This document shows, piece by piece, positions 25,935 to 33,929 of a stretch of 64,000 nucleotides of DNA. Each line of letters begins with the position of its first letter. Positions within the stretch are counted from its first letter, which is position 1. This DNA is from Sphingobacterium bovistauri. GTDB taxonomy: Bacteria; Bacteroidota; Bacteroidia; Sphingobacteriales; Sphingobacteriaceae. A program made the position numbers and the translations under genes. Under the pieces are notes generated by a model that was not told where the DNA came from, made no database searches, and saw only the letters and a list, made by a program, of their open reading frames with translations. The stretch lies in the NCBI RefSeq assembly GCF_020295405.1, contig NZ_JADEYP010000021.1:1-64000 (forward strand). The letters run 5' to 3'.

Positions 25935-27068
25935 ATGAGCTTATTTGATAAATTGCGAAATGAATTTGTTGATATAATTGAATGGATAGATGATTCTCAA
26001 GATATCATTGTTTGGAAATTCCCAAGATATCAAAATGAAATAAAAATGGGAGCACAGTTGACTGTACGCGAAGGTCAAGCTGCTATTTTTTTGAATGAGG
26101 GCACTATTGCTGATGTTTTCATGGCTGGTCGGTATGAGCTTTCTACACAGAATATGCCTATCATGACTACGTTGCGTGGCTGGAAATATGGATTCAATAG
26201 CCCATTCAAAGCAGATGTATTTTTTGTAAGTTTACGTCAATTCACAAATCAAAAGTGGGGGACCAGAAATCCAATTATGTTGCGTGACGCAGAATTTGGC
26301 CCTATACGTTTACGTGCTTTTGGAAATTATGCATTCAGTATCAAAGAGCCTGTAGTGTTTTTAAAAGAAATAGCGGCTACTAATCCTGATTTTTCAGTTG
26401 ATCAGATCAATGAGCAATTGAGAAATTTAGCCGTTTCTCGTGGGATGGATGCAATTGCCGAATCTAAAATTCCGGTACTTGACTTGGCTTCCAATTACGA
26501 CGAAGTGTCTCAAATAATACAAGGTAAGATAACACCCGAGTTTAACGAAATAGGGTTAAACTTAAATAAGTTTTTAATTGAGAACATCTCTTTACCAGAA
26601 GAGGTGGAGAAGATGTTAGATAAACGAAGTGGAATGGGAATTGTAGGGGATTTAGGTGCTTTTGCTCAATTTCAAGCTGCTAATTCCATGGAGAAAGCTG
26701 CAGAAAATCCTAATGGAGGAGGAATAATGGGCGCGGGAATGGGTGCTGGTCTAGGTATGGGTATGATGGGACAGATGGGGAATGTTTTTCAAGAACGTAA
26801 ATTTGAGGGAAACCAGCAGCAACAAGGGATAACTAATCTACCGCCTCCATTGCCTAATCAGGATCAGAAAAGCTATTTCTATGTAGCGCAGGGGCAACAA
26901 CAGGGGCCTGTGTCGTATGAGCAAGTTAAGTCTTTAGTAAATACTGGCTCTATTCAGAAAGATACTTTGGTGTGGTTTGCTGGTTTGGAGGCTTGGGAGA
27001 AAGCAAGTGACAACCAAGATGTCAGTGCATTGTTTGCGAATACACCACCACCTATCCCAGGGGTTTAA
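25935..27068 (+). CDS. SPFH-domain protein with C-terminal GYF_2 domain (YdjI-like)
   Basis: The 377-residue protein is cytosolic. Residues about 20-225 are an SPFH-type domain of the virion-core/YdjI group (LTVREGQAAIFLNEG, then FVSLRQFTNQKWGTRNP and IRLRAFGNYAF). Next come a glycine- and methionine-rich linker (about 250-280), a proline run, and a GYF_2 (DUF4339) domain at about 314-360 with FYVAQGQQQGPVSYEQ and LVWFAGLEAWEKA. The GYF_2 fold usually binds proline-rich peptides; the protein itself ends in a proline-rich tail. It is paired with the zinc-ribbon membrane protein 13 bases downstream. Confidence 0.83.
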   Translation: MSLFDKLRNEFVDIIEWIDDSQDIIVWKFPRYQNEIKMGAQLTVREGQAAIFLNEGTIADVFMAGRYELSTQNMPIMTTLRGWKYGFNSPFKADVFFVSLRQFTNQKWGTRNPIMLRDAEFGPIRLRAFGNYAFSIKEPVVFLKEIAATNPDFSVDQINEQLRNLAVSRGMDAIAESKIPVLDLASNYDEVSQIIQGKITPEFNEIGLNLNKFLIENISLPEEVEKMLDKRSGMGIVGDLGAFAQFQAANSMEKAAENPNGGGIMGAGMGAGLGMGMMGQMGNVFQERKFEGNQQQQGITNLPPPLPNQDQKSYFYVAQGQQQGPVSYEQVKSLVNTGSIQKDTLVWFAGLEAWEKASDNQDVSALFANTPPPIPGV

Positions 27069-27081
27069 TTCAGTAGGCTAT

Positions 27082-28200
27082 ATGTCTTTTGAAAATAAAA
27101 CGACTGAGGTTAAGAAGAATCTGAGATGTGCTGAGTGTGGTGCTCCAATGCATTATTTGCCTGGCACATCTTCGCTATTGTGTTCATATTGTGGGACAAA
27201 AAATGAAATTCCTCAGTTAGACCAGATTGAGCTGACAGTTGATTTATCACCAATTCCAATTCAAGAGTATACAGATTCTATTTCCAATAAAAGCGAAAGC
27301 CTAAATCAATTAGCAGAAGTAGCTAGCTGTACAAACTGTGGAGCGACTACAACAATGGATGCGCATATTGTATCGACAAACTGCCCATTTTGTGCTTCAC
27401 CTTTGGTCATTGATCATCATATGGAGCATGTCCTACGGCCAAATGCTATTTTACCCTTTGGAATCGATTATAAACAAGCATTATCAAACTTAAAAAAGTG
27501 GGGCGACACATTGTGGTTTGCGCCTAATGACCTTAAGCATGTGCTTAATGCCCATTCTGTTAGTGGGTTAAAAGGTATATATATTCCATATTGGAGTTAC
27601 AATACGTACGCCGTATCTGCCTACGATGGTGAACGTGGAGAGTATTATTATGTGTCGCGTACAGTACGTGATAGTGATGGTAAGACAAGAACTGTTCAGG
27701 ATCGTAAGACGAGATGGTACGATGTTTCAGGTAGCGTTTCAGGACAGTTAGATAATATTTTGATCAGTGCATCTACATCACTATCACAAGAAAATTCAAA
27801 TAAAGTAAATTCATGGAATTTGGATAAGTTAGTACCTTTTGATGAGCGATATTTGAGTGGTTTTTTAGCACAGACTTTTCAACTAGATCATCAAAAGGGT
27901 TTCGACCTTGCAAAGACTGTAATCGATCAAGAAGTTAGTTCTTGGATTTATCAAGATATAGGCGGTGATGAACAACGTATAAATGACTACAATATTCAAT
28001 TAAGTGACATTACTTTACGTTATATTCTTTTGCCATTATATATGTCCTCCTATAAATACAAAGGCAAAACATATAATATACTCATAAATGCATTTTCGGG
28101 TCGTGTGTATGGTGATCGACCTTATAGCTTCTGGAAGATATTTTTCTTAGTATCAGCTATATTAATTGTTTTGGGATTCTATTTTGCATTTACAAGTTAG
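27082..28200 (+). CDS. Zinc-ribbon membrane protein (YdjG-like)
   Basis: A 372-residue protein with two zinc ribbons: C16/C19 with C34/C37 and C83/C86 with C101/C104. A soluble beta-rich region follows (about 115-345), and a single hydrophobic helix near the C-terminus (about 350-370) anchors it. The ATG at 27082 was chosen; the longer frame to 26977 runs inside the preceding gene and encodes no domain. Together with the SPFH protein it resembles B. subtilis ydjG and ydjI, part of the PspA-type ydjFGHI membrane-stress operon; that homology is suggested from domain content, and no PspA homologue is present here. Confidence 0.75.
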   Translation: MSFENKTTEVKKNLRCAECGAPMHYLPGTSSLLCSYCGTKNEIPQLDQIELTVDLSPIPIQEYTDSISNKSESLNQLAEVASCTNCGATTTMDAHIVSTNCPFCASPLVIDHHMEHVLRPNAILPFGIDYKQALSNLKKWGDTLWFAPNDLKHVLNAHSVSGLKGIYIPYWSYNTYAVSAYDGERGEYYYVSRTVRDSDGKTRTVQDRKTRWYDVSGSVSGQLDNILISASTSLSQENSNKVNSWNLDKLVPFDERYLSGFLAQTFQLDHQKGFDLAKTVIDQEVSSWIYQDIGGDEQRINDYNIQLSDITLRYILLPLYMSSYKYKGKTYNILINAFSGRVYGDRPYSFWKIFFLVSAILIVLGFYFAFTS

Positions 28201-28283
28201 ATCACGCTGTGGGTTTTGTCAATGTGAAAATTTGGCTTGGTTATTGTAACCTATATATCAAATGAATAAAGGAAAGGTAAAAT

Positions 28284-28403
28284 ATGATAAAAAAAGAAAA
28301 GAAAACAATCTTAGACAGAAATCCTTACATGTATTATGTTACTAATTGGGGATTTGTAGAACAACCAAACAAAACAAATAAAAAAGAAAATCAGAAACGT
28401 TAA
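28284..28403 (+). CDS. Possible 39-residue basic protein
   Basis: A small frame reading MIKKEKKTILDRNPYMYYVT, then NWGFVEQPNKTN and a basic tail. It has a purine-rich stretch (GGAAAGG) 6-12 bases upstream and ends within the left arm of a hairpin. The composition is very lysine- and asparagine-rich, which AT-rich intergenic DNA can produce by chance, so only the aromatic core around NPYMYYVTNWGF argues for a real gene. No family recognised. Confidence 0.3.
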   Translation: MIKKEKKTILDRNPYMYYVTNWGFVEQPNKTNKKENQKR

Positions 28404-28425
28404 CAGTAGAGTTAACTTTCTGATG
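28391..28425 (+). terminator. Hairpin after the 39-residue frame
   Basis: TCAGAAACGTTAAC pairs with GTTAACTTTCTGA with one bulged base, around the loop AGTAGA. There is no T-run directly after it. Confidence 0.45.
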
Positions 28426-28442
28426 AAAGAAAAAAAATGATG

Positions 28443-28468
28443 TGCTTTTCGAAACGAAAGCATTTTTT
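28443..28468 (+). terminator. Hairpin with T-run
   Basis: TGCTTTTCG (28443-28451) pairs with CGAAAGCA (28455-28462) with one bulge, followed directly by a run of six T. It probably ends transcription from the zinc-ribbon operon. Confidence 0.65.
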
Positions 28469-28594
28469 CGTTTATAGACCTTCCTAAAATTAAATTCTTC
28501 TTTTCTCTTAACAATTTTTAACTCCTGTCAAATTAAACGTTTTGATGGTTCGAATATCTATTATGGTATAAGTTTTAAAAAGAAAGGAGAAAAA

Positions 28595-29077
28595 ATGAAA
28601 AAGTTTCTATCATTAGCTATAGTATTATCGGGAATTGGACTTGGTGCTTTTGCACAAGAAGGTGTAAAAAGACATACTAGCGAAAAAAAATCATATGTAC
28701 GTAAGGAATATGTTCATAAAGATATGGTGAAGTTATCACCTGAACAAATTGCTGAAAAACGTACTGAAATGTTTGATAAGCAATTGAACTTGACTTCTAA
28801 ACAACGCAAAGAAGTCTATAAATTACAGTTAGATCAAGCGAAGTATTTAAAAAGGAAACAGGAAATAAAGAAAAAAGAGCGGGAATTGGCTCATAAAGAA
28901 AGAGACGAACATCGTAAAAAATTTGAAAAGCTACTTACTGCAGAGCAAAAAAAGCTATTAAAGGACAAAATGGCTAAACGTTCTGATGTTGATTTTAAGA
29001 AAGGAAAAGAGGGAGAGGGACGTAAAGATTTTCATAGAGGGGAATCAAAACGTAGATTAGATCGAAAAGTTGGGTAA
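28595..29077 (+). CDS. Periplasmic LTxxQ-motif protein (Spy/CpxP/DUF4890-like)
   Basis: A 160-residue secreted protein: signal peptide ending near AFAQ (residue 21), then a long, highly charged helical region. It contains the paired LTxxQ motifs, LNLTSKQ near residue 68 and LLTAEQ near 115, that define Spy/CpxP-type periplasmic chaperone-like proteins. The remaining sequence is rich in K, E and R, consistent with an extended helical dimer. It has one of the best ribosome sites in the window (AAAGGAG six bases before the ATG), suggesting strong translation, and a terminator follows. Stress-induced expression would fit the family but is not shown. Confidence 0.78.
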   Translation: MKKFLSLAIVLSGIGLGAFAQEGVKRHTSEKKSYVRKEYVHKDMVKLSPEQIAEKRTEMFDKQLNLTSKQRKEVYKLQLDQAKYLKRKQEIKKKERELAHKERDEHRKKFEKLLTAEQKKLLKDKMAKRSDVDFKKGKEGEGRKDFHRGESKRRLDRKVG

Positions 29078-29113
29078 GACCCATAGAAGATCAATGTAGT
29101 GATATTGAAAATG

Positions 29114-29147
29114 ACAAAAGCAACTTATTGGTTGCTTTTGTTTTTTA
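29114..29147 (+). terminator. Terminator after the LTxxQ gene
   Basis: ACAAAAGCAAC (29114-29124) pairs with GTTGCTTTTGT (29131-29141), followed by a T-run. Confidence 0.85.
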
Positions 29148-29237
29148 TTTTAAGATAGTCTAGACATCTTACTATATGTTGTGAAAATTTTTTTATTAAA
29201 ATAGAGTCAAACTTTGCAGTTTGAGTCTGATATCAGA

Positions 29238-29333
29238 TTAATCTTCAATCTGAATGTGGTCATCGCCATCGTAAAGCCATTCTTCGGTGCCGATTAATGC
29301 TTCTAAACATGTAATTTCTAAATCTTTAATCAT
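29238..29333 (-). CDS. Small acidic 31-residue protein
   Basis: A short frame starting MIKDLEITCLEALIGTEEWL and ending in a DGDDHIQIED-type acidic tail. It has an ATG, a stop, and an exact -7 promoter element 20 bases upstream on the same strand. The sequence is compact and well mixed, with a single cysteine, two glycines and a tryptophan, which is unlike random AT-rich DNA. I recognise no family. It could also be a leader peptide, but the next gene downstream on this strand is absent (the LTxxQ gene is convergent). Confidence 0.5.
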   Translation of the reverse strand: MIKDLEITCLEALIGTEEWLYDGDDHIQIED

Positions 29334-29352
29334 ATTCTGTTATTTTATATTT

Positions 29353-29360
29353 CAAATATA
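29353..29360 (-). promoter_or_regulatory. Bacteroidota -7 element (TATATTTG) for the 31-residue gene
   Basis: Exact TAnnTTTG on the minus strand. The SEC-C gene upstream ends at 29415, so this promoter would serve only the small gene. Confidence 0.5.
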
Positions 29361-29414
29361 GAATACAATTGTTAGTGTTGTATTAGTTTGGTGTTAAATT
29401 TAAGTTAAGTGGGT

Positions 29415-29801
29415 TTAGCTTAATATACGTCCATCAAGGTAGAACCAGCAGTTTTGTGTACGCTTGAAAGTTGATTGTTCATGATGAACTTTAACATCTA
29501 AATTTACGTCTAGATAGTGAGCTTTAAATTCAACTGTGGTGTCTGTAGATTTTAGGACTTCCAAGTGCATCCATTTATTTTCTTTCGCCCAATTTTCAAT
29601 ATCTTTTTTACTTTGAAATCTTCTCGTATTCGGATGAAAGGTGTCGTAAATGAATTCAATATTTAATTTAACAAAAGCGCAGTACCTAGAACGCATAAGT
29701 TCTTCTGCAGAATTAGCATTTTTCGGATTAGCATGAATGCTATTACAACACTCTATATAGCTTTTACTACTACCGCAGGGGCAATTTTCTTGTTGAGACA
29801 T
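29415..29801 (-). CDS. YchJ-like SEC-C motif protein
   Basis: A 128-residue cytosolic protein with an N-terminal SEC-C zinc motif (CPCGSSKSYIECC at about 6-18) followed by the YchJ/NTF2-like domain: AEELMRSRYCAFVKLN near 30-45 and FHPNTRRFQS. Function of the family is unknown. The frame extends to a TTG at 29837, but an exact -7 element at 29819-29826 lies inside that extension, so the start must be the ATG at 29801 or the one two codons earlier at 29807. It is divergent from the lipocalin-like gene. Confidence 0.85.
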   Translation of the reverse strand: MSQQENCPCGSSKSYIECCNSIHANPKNANSAEELMRSRYCAFVKLNIEFIYDTFHPNTRRFQSKKDIENWAKENKWMHLEVLKSTDTTVEFKAHYLDVNLDVKVHHEQSTFKRTQNCWFYLDGRILS

Positions 29802-29818
29802 TGTCATAATATTTAGTG

Positions 29819-29826
29819 CAAACATA
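29819..29826 (-). promoter_or_regulatory. Bacteroidota -7 element (TATGTTTG) for the SEC-C gene
   Basis: Exact TAnnTTTG on the minus strand, 11 to 17 bases before the two candidate ATGs. It decides against the longer reading frame. Confidence 0.55.
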
Positions 29827-29934
29827 CATTTTCTCAATTAAAATAAGGATTAAATGAATTATTGGATTTATAATAAAAATGTGACAAACTATTTTGCTAA
29901 TTATAACGTTGTTGTATATAATTAGAGAATAAAT

Positions 29935-30432
29935 ATGAGTGCATTAAAAAATGAAATAATTGGATCATGGAAGTTGTTGTCATATATTGAGGTTCCTGTC
30001 GGTGGAGAAGAATATTTATTCCCATTAGGGAATAATCCAAAGGGTCTTTTAATTTATAGTCCAGATGGGTGTATGTCTGTGCAGATATCTGTAAAAGATC
30101 CAATACGATACGATTCGGATGATCGATTTTCAGTTGATGATAATAAAATTGCGACTCGTGTAAAGGGATATATTGCTTTTGCGGGTAAATATACTACAGA
30201 TAATTTTTTGTCTCAAGTAACCTATCATATTGAAACTTCATTAAATCCGAATTGGGAAGGGGCTAAGCAGGTACGTAAACTTGATTTTGAAGGGGATGTC
30301 CTTTATCAGAAATCTGTTGAACCAATTCCTTCTGATGGGCAAATGGTTCATGCATATATGACTTGGCAAAGAGTTTCAAAGCTATTGGAAGACGATGAAA
30401 AAATAGGAGATCGGGTAGAGGAGTCGTATTAA
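29935..30432 (+). CDS. Lipocalin-like domain protein
   Basis: A 165-residue protein of the lipocalin-like (Lipocalin_5) family. The hallmarks are the opening IIGSWKLLSYIE at about 8-19, the GLLIYSPDGCMSVQI strand pair near 37-51, YIAFAGKYT near 80-88 and the closing MTWQRVSK near 143-150. No signal peptide, so it is likely cytosolic. Members are annotated as putative small-molecule binders or unusual enzymes; the ligand is unknown. The gene is followed by a long perfect hairpin shared with the convergent lysS gene. Confidence 0.8.
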   Translation: MSALKNEIIGSWKLLSYIEVPVGGEEYLFPLGNNPKGLLIYSPDGCMSVQISVKDPIRYDSDDRFSVDDNKIATRVKGYIAFAGKYTTDNFLSQVTYHIETSLNPNWEGAKQVRKLDFEGDVLYQKSVEPIPSDGQMVHAYMTWQRVSKLLEDDEKIGDRVEESY

Positions 30433-30475
30433 AGAAGAAAGGGTTAGTTTATTATAAACTAACCCTTTCTTCTTT
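30431..30475. terminator. Bidirectional terminator between the lipocalin-like gene and lysS
   Basis: A perfect 20-base stem (30431-30450 with 30456-30475) around a five-base loop. Its arms touch both stop codons: the left arm overlaps the last bases of the lipocalin-like gene and the right arm overlaps the lysS stop. Confidence 0.9.
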
Positions 30476-32181
30476 TATTTTGTAGTGATGAATTTATTCT
30501 CACCTTCGACTTTAATATCGATTAAATCTTTCTGACGTAGACTTTTGGTTGTGGTGTCCCACTTTTTCCCAGATAGACCTGATTTGTCTTTTGCTTCTGT
30601 TAGAGATTGTTTTTCTTCAGATAGAATTGCTAATACAATTTTCTCATCTTCAGAAAGCTCTACTACAGGCTCTGTTTTTTCAGGGCGCATTTGAGGGAAG
30701 AATAACACCTCTTGTATAGAAGCATTGTTCGTTAAGAACATAATTAATCTATCCATACCAATGCCTAGACCAGAAGTAGGGGGCATACCATATTCTAAAG
30801 CTCTCAAGAAATCTTGATCGATGAACATTGCTTCATCATCACCTTTTTCCGAAAGTTTTAATTGATCTTCGAAACGTTCACGTTGATCTATAGGATCATT
30901 CAACTCTGAATATGCATTTGCAATTTCTTTTCCGCATACCATTAATTCAAAGCGCTCAGTCAATTCTGGATTGTCTCTGTGTTTTTTTGTCAATGGAGAC
31001 ATTTCAACTGGGTAATCTGTGATGAATGTAGGTTGAATGAAGTTACCTTCACATTTCTCACCAAAAATTTCATCTATTAATTTGCCTTTGCCCATCGTAT
31101 CATTCACGTCGATACCCATTCCTTTGGCTGCTACACGTATTTCATCTTCTGATTTGCCAGTGATATCAAATCCTGTAAATTGTTTGATTGCATCAGCCAT
31201 CGTTACACGTGGGTAAGGTGCTTTGAAATCAATTTCATGTTGACCAAAAGTAGCTTTTGAGGTACCATTTACTTCTGTAGCGCAGTGCTCTAGTAAGCGT
31301 TCTGTGAAATCCATCATCCAATTGTAGTCTTTGTAAGCTACATAGATTTCCATGGCTGTAAATTCTGGATTGTGTGTACGATCCATACCTTCGTTACGGA
31401 AGTTTTTGGAAAATTCGTAAACACCGTCGAAACCACCTACGATCAAACGTTTTAAATATAATTCGTTTGCGATACGTAAATATAATGGAATGTCTAAAGC
31501 GTTGTGATGGGTGATAAAAGGACGTGCTGTAGCACCACCAGGTATCGCTTGTAATACAGGAGTCTCAACTTCCATATAGCCTGCTTCATTAAAGAAATTA
31601 CGCATTGCAGTAAATAACTTCGTACGTTTTACGAAGATTTCACGATTTTGTGCATTGACAATCAAATCTACATAACGCATTCTGTAGCGTTGCTCTGGAT
31701 CTGTAAATGCATCAAAAGTTTTTCCTTCCGCTTCTTTTACAATAGGCAGTGGACGTAATGATTTTGTTAAAACAGTAAGTTTTTCTGTATGAATAGAGAT
31801 TTCACCCGTCTGAGTTGTAAAAACATACCCCTCAATACCTACAATATCACCTATATCTAATAATTTCTTGAATACTGTATTATAAAAAGTTTTGTCTTCT
31901 GCTGGACACAAGTCATCACGTTTGACATAAGCTTGAATACGACCTGTTGAATCCTGTAGCTCAATAAATGAAGCATTACCCATGATTCTACGGCTCATAA
32001 TACGCCCTGCTATACGGATGCTTTTATAATTGATTTTATCTCTTTCGTAGTTTTCTAGTATATCGGCTGCACTGACATTTACCTTGTATTCATCAGCTGG
32101 ATAAGGGTTTATACCTAGATCGATGATGCCTTGTAGGTTTTGTCTACGTTGTAGTTCCTGTTCGGATAGTGAAATACTCAT
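30475..32181 (-). CDS. lysS: Lysyl-tRNA synthetase, class II
   Basis: LysRS charges tRNA-Lys. The 568-residue protein has the OB-fold anticodon-binding domain (about 50-150), class II motif 1 (ending in VETPVLQ), motif 2 (FRNEGMDRTHNPEFTAMEIY near 255-274) and motif 3 (GLGIGMDRLIMFLT near 480-493). Beyond the usual end (FFPQMRPE) is an extra 60-residue domain with a winged-helix-like pattern (EKIVLAILSEEKQSLTEAKD). The frame extends to a TTG at 32199; the ATG at 32181 was chosen because the extension is not part of the family and leaves almost no leader after the -7 element. Confidence 0.94.
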   Translation of the reverse strand: MSISLSEQELQRRQNLQGIIDLGINPYPADEYKVNVSAADILENYERDKINYKSIRIAGRIMSRRIMGNASFIELQDSTGRIQAYVKRDDLCPAEDKTFYNTVFKKLLDIGDIVGIEGYVFTTQTGEISIHTEKLTVLTKSLRPLPIVKEAEGKTFDAFTDPEQRYRMRYVDLIVNAQNREIFVKRTKLFTAMRNFFNEAGYMEVETPVLQAIPGGATARPFITHHNALDIPLYLRIANELYLKRLIVGGFDGVYEFSKNFRNEGMDRTHNPEFTAMEIYVAYKDYNWMMDFTERLLEHCATEVNGTSKATFGQHEIDFKAPYPRVTMADAIKQFTGFDITGKSEDEIRVAAKGMGIDVNDTMGKGKLIDEIFGEKCEGNFIQPTFITDYPVEMSPLTKKHRDNPELTERFELMVCGKEIANAYSELNDPIDQRERFEDQLKLSEKGDDEAMFIDQDFLRALEYGMPPTSGLGIGMDRLIMFLTNNASIQEVLFFPQMRPEKTEPVVELSEDEKIVLAILSEEKQSLTEAKDKSGLSGKKWDTTTKSLRQKDLIDIKVEGENKFITTK

Positions 32182-32207
32182 GTTTTTATCAATTTTCAAA
32201 TAATGAG

Positions 32208-32215
32208 CAAAAGTA
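32208..32215 (-). promoter_or_regulatory. Bacteroidota -7 element (TACTTTTG) for lysS
   Basis: Exact TAnnTTTG on the minus strand, 26 bases before the lysS ATG. Confidence 0.55.
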
Positions 32216-32337
32216 AGAAAAAGTGAAGATAAAATTGATTTTATATATTATTATATGCTGAAATAATGTAATTTTGTATTCAATTCGGAATTCATAGTTA
32301 GAGTCAATAAAAATAACGAAGTGTTGATAAATATTAT

Positions 32338-32369
32338 TTTGGAATTCATTTTAAAATAAGTTATCTTTG
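32338..32369 (+). promoter_or_regulatory. Complete -33/-7 promoter of rpmE2
   Basis: TTTG (32338-32341), 20 bases, then TATCTTTG (32362-32369): both elements match the Bacteroidota consensus exactly. Transcription would start about 35 bases before the gene. Confidence 0.8.
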
Positions 32370-32408
32370 CACCTCAAATGTTAGCATATATAGTAATCAT
32401 AAGATAAA

Positions 32409-32657
32409 ATGAAAAAAGATTTACATCCATCAAACTACAGATTAGTTGTATTCAAAGATATGTCAAATGACTATGCTTTCTTAACTAAATCATGCGTAGA
32501 TACAAAAGAGACAATTACTTGGGAAGATGGTAACGAATATCCAGTTGTGAAATTAGAGATTTCACACACTTCACACCCTTTCTATACTGGTAAAATGAAA
32601 TTGGTTGATACTGCAGGTCGTATCGATAAATTCCGTAGCCGTTACAACAAGAAATAA
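32409..32657 (+). CDS. rpmE2: 50S ribosomal protein L31, type B
   Basis: The 82-residue protein is the type B form of L31: it opens [19 protein letters not shown], continues with [20 protein letters not shown] and ends in [12 protein letters not shown]. The zinc-binding cysteines of the type A form are absent; only one cysteine is present. In many bacteria type B paralogues replace zinc-dependent L31 under zinc limitation, but here it may be the sole or main L31, which cannot be told from the window. It has an exact promoter and its own terminator. Confidence 0.95.
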   Translation: MKKDLHPSNYRLVVFKDMSNDYAFLTKSCVDTKETITWEDGNEYPVVKLEISHTSHPFYTGKMKLVDTAGRIDKFRSRYNKK

Positions 32658-32680
32658 TTATAATTTAACGATTATATATT

Positions 32681-32714
32681 CAAAAATCCCGATATGTATT
32701 TATCGGGATTTTTG
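32681..32714 (+). terminator. Terminator after rpmE2
   Basis: CAAAAATCCCGATA (32681-32694) pairs with TATCGGGATTTTTG (32701-32714) around a six-base loop; the T-run is part of the right arm. Confidence 0.88.
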
Positions 32715-32726
32715 TATTTTTAACCC

Positions 32727-33908
32727 ATGAGTATTTCCCTTGTTTTATACGATCGATTTGAGGGTAGAAACGATTTATTGCCATTGGTAGCAACTCGTCC
32801 TATTGGTAACTTACGTTTAGGTGCGTTTACATTAGATCAAAAGTGGGGATTTATATTCGATACGGTTTCGTCTTATTTGACAGAAGAATATCTTTCCAAA
32901 AAATTCCCTTTAAAGACAGTTTCAGAAAAAGTTTTAGTAATTAATGCAGCGGCTTTACCAAATAAAAATTTGGTAAAGAAATTGAAGAACCTTAGCCTAA
33001 ATGAGAGATTAATAGACTCTAATGGTGATTGGATTGCTTTTGTTTCAACTGTAAATTCTAGTGAAGAGATCATTCAGCTGTTGGAAAGTGATGAATTTGA
33101 TAATATTGTTTTTGAAGAGGAATACAGTAGGTTAAAGTATCTAGAAGATATTTTTACATATAATGCTACGCAAATTGAATTTGATGTAGAACTGTTGAAT
33201 GGTTTGGACTATGAATCAATTTCTTCTGGAGTCTATTCTGCAGCATCTGCGGTCATTTGTGAAAATGTTACTTTGGACTCTACTAAAGGATCTATACTTA
33301 TATTTGATGATGCCATCATAGAGTCTGGAAGTGTAATTCATGGTCCAGCTGTGATAGGCAAACAATCTCGTGTAAAATCTGGGACTGTAATATATTCAAA
33401 TGTGACGGTTGGTGACAAGACTACAGTAGGTGGTGAGTTGAATAATACGGTGATTTGGGGTAATTCGGCAAAAGGACATTATGGTTATTTGGGGTGTGCA
33501 GTAATTGGAGAAGGTTGTAATCTGGGAGCGGGGACTTCCAATTCCAATTTGAAAAATGACTGGAATTCAGTGAAACTTTACTCTTACCAATACAATAATT
33601 TTCGAAATACGGGGTTATTAAAATGTGGAGTCTTTATTGGTGATCATAGCATGATTGCGATTTCTTCAAAAATTAATACTGGGACAGTTATTGGTATAGG
33701 TTCACAGATTGCGATGTCGAATTTTATTCCGAAATTTGTGCCTGATTATTCGTGGTTGTCCGACAGTAAGTTCGATAGCTATGATATCGTTAAGTTTTTG
33801 GATATGATGAGACGTAAATCGGATGTAAAAAAGGAAAGCTTTACAGCGGATGATATAGCCATATTAGAATATATATATAAGAAAACAACAGGTTTAAGAA
33901 ATTATTAA
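32727..33908 (+). CDS. GlmU-like putative sugar nucleotidyltransferase/acyltransferase (Bacteroidota type)
   Basis: A 393-residue protein matching the alternative GlmU family of Bacteroidota. The N-terminal half (about 1-170) is a divergent nucleotidyltransferase fold, with VLYDRFEGRNDLLPLVATRP at 7-26. The C-terminal half is a left-handed beta-helix of hexapeptide repeats (VIHGPAVIGKQSRVKSGT, then VTVGDKTTVGG and CAVIGEGCNLGAGT). The family is predicted to make UDP-GlcNAc from glucosamine-1-phosphate for cell wall synthesis. It heads a run with tpiA, prmA and mpl (gaps of 21, 2 and 3 bases), the last of which is also a cell wall gene. Confidence 0.85.
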   Translation: MSISLVLYDRFEGRNDLLPLVATRPIGNLRLGAFTLDQKWGFIFDTVSSYLTEEYLSKKFPLKTVSEKVLVINAAALPNKNLVKKLKNLSLNERLIDSNGDWIAFVSTVNSSEEIIQLLESDEFDNIVFEEEYSRLKYLEDIFTYNATQIEFDVELLNGLDYESISSGVYSAASAVICENVTLDSTKGSILIFDDAIIESGSVIHGPAVIGKQSRVKSGTVIYSNVTVGDKTTVGGELNNTVIWGNSAKGHYGYLGCAVIGEGCNLGAGTSNSNLKNDWNSVKLYSYQYNNFRNTGLLKCGVFIGDHSMIAISSKINTGTVIGIGSQIAMSNFIPKFVPDYSWLSDSKFDSYDIVKFLDMMRRKSDVKKESFTADDIAILEYIYKKTTGLRNY

Positions 33909-33929
33909 TCAACCTTAAATAAATTAAAT

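Noticed and set aside
26977..27081. N-terminal extension of the zinc-ribbon protein
   Set aside because: It lies inside the SPFH/GYF gene in another frame and encodes no domain; the ATG at 27082 starts directly before the first zinc ribbon.
28264..28347. 27-residue frame starting MNKGKVKYDK
   Set aside because: Overlaps the 39-residue frame, is composed almost only of K, N and R residues and stops early; the other frame has a better aromatic core.
32182..32199. Longer lysS start at a TTG
   Set aside because: It adds residues not seen in the family and leaves almost no leader after the -7 element; the ATG at 32181 is preferred.
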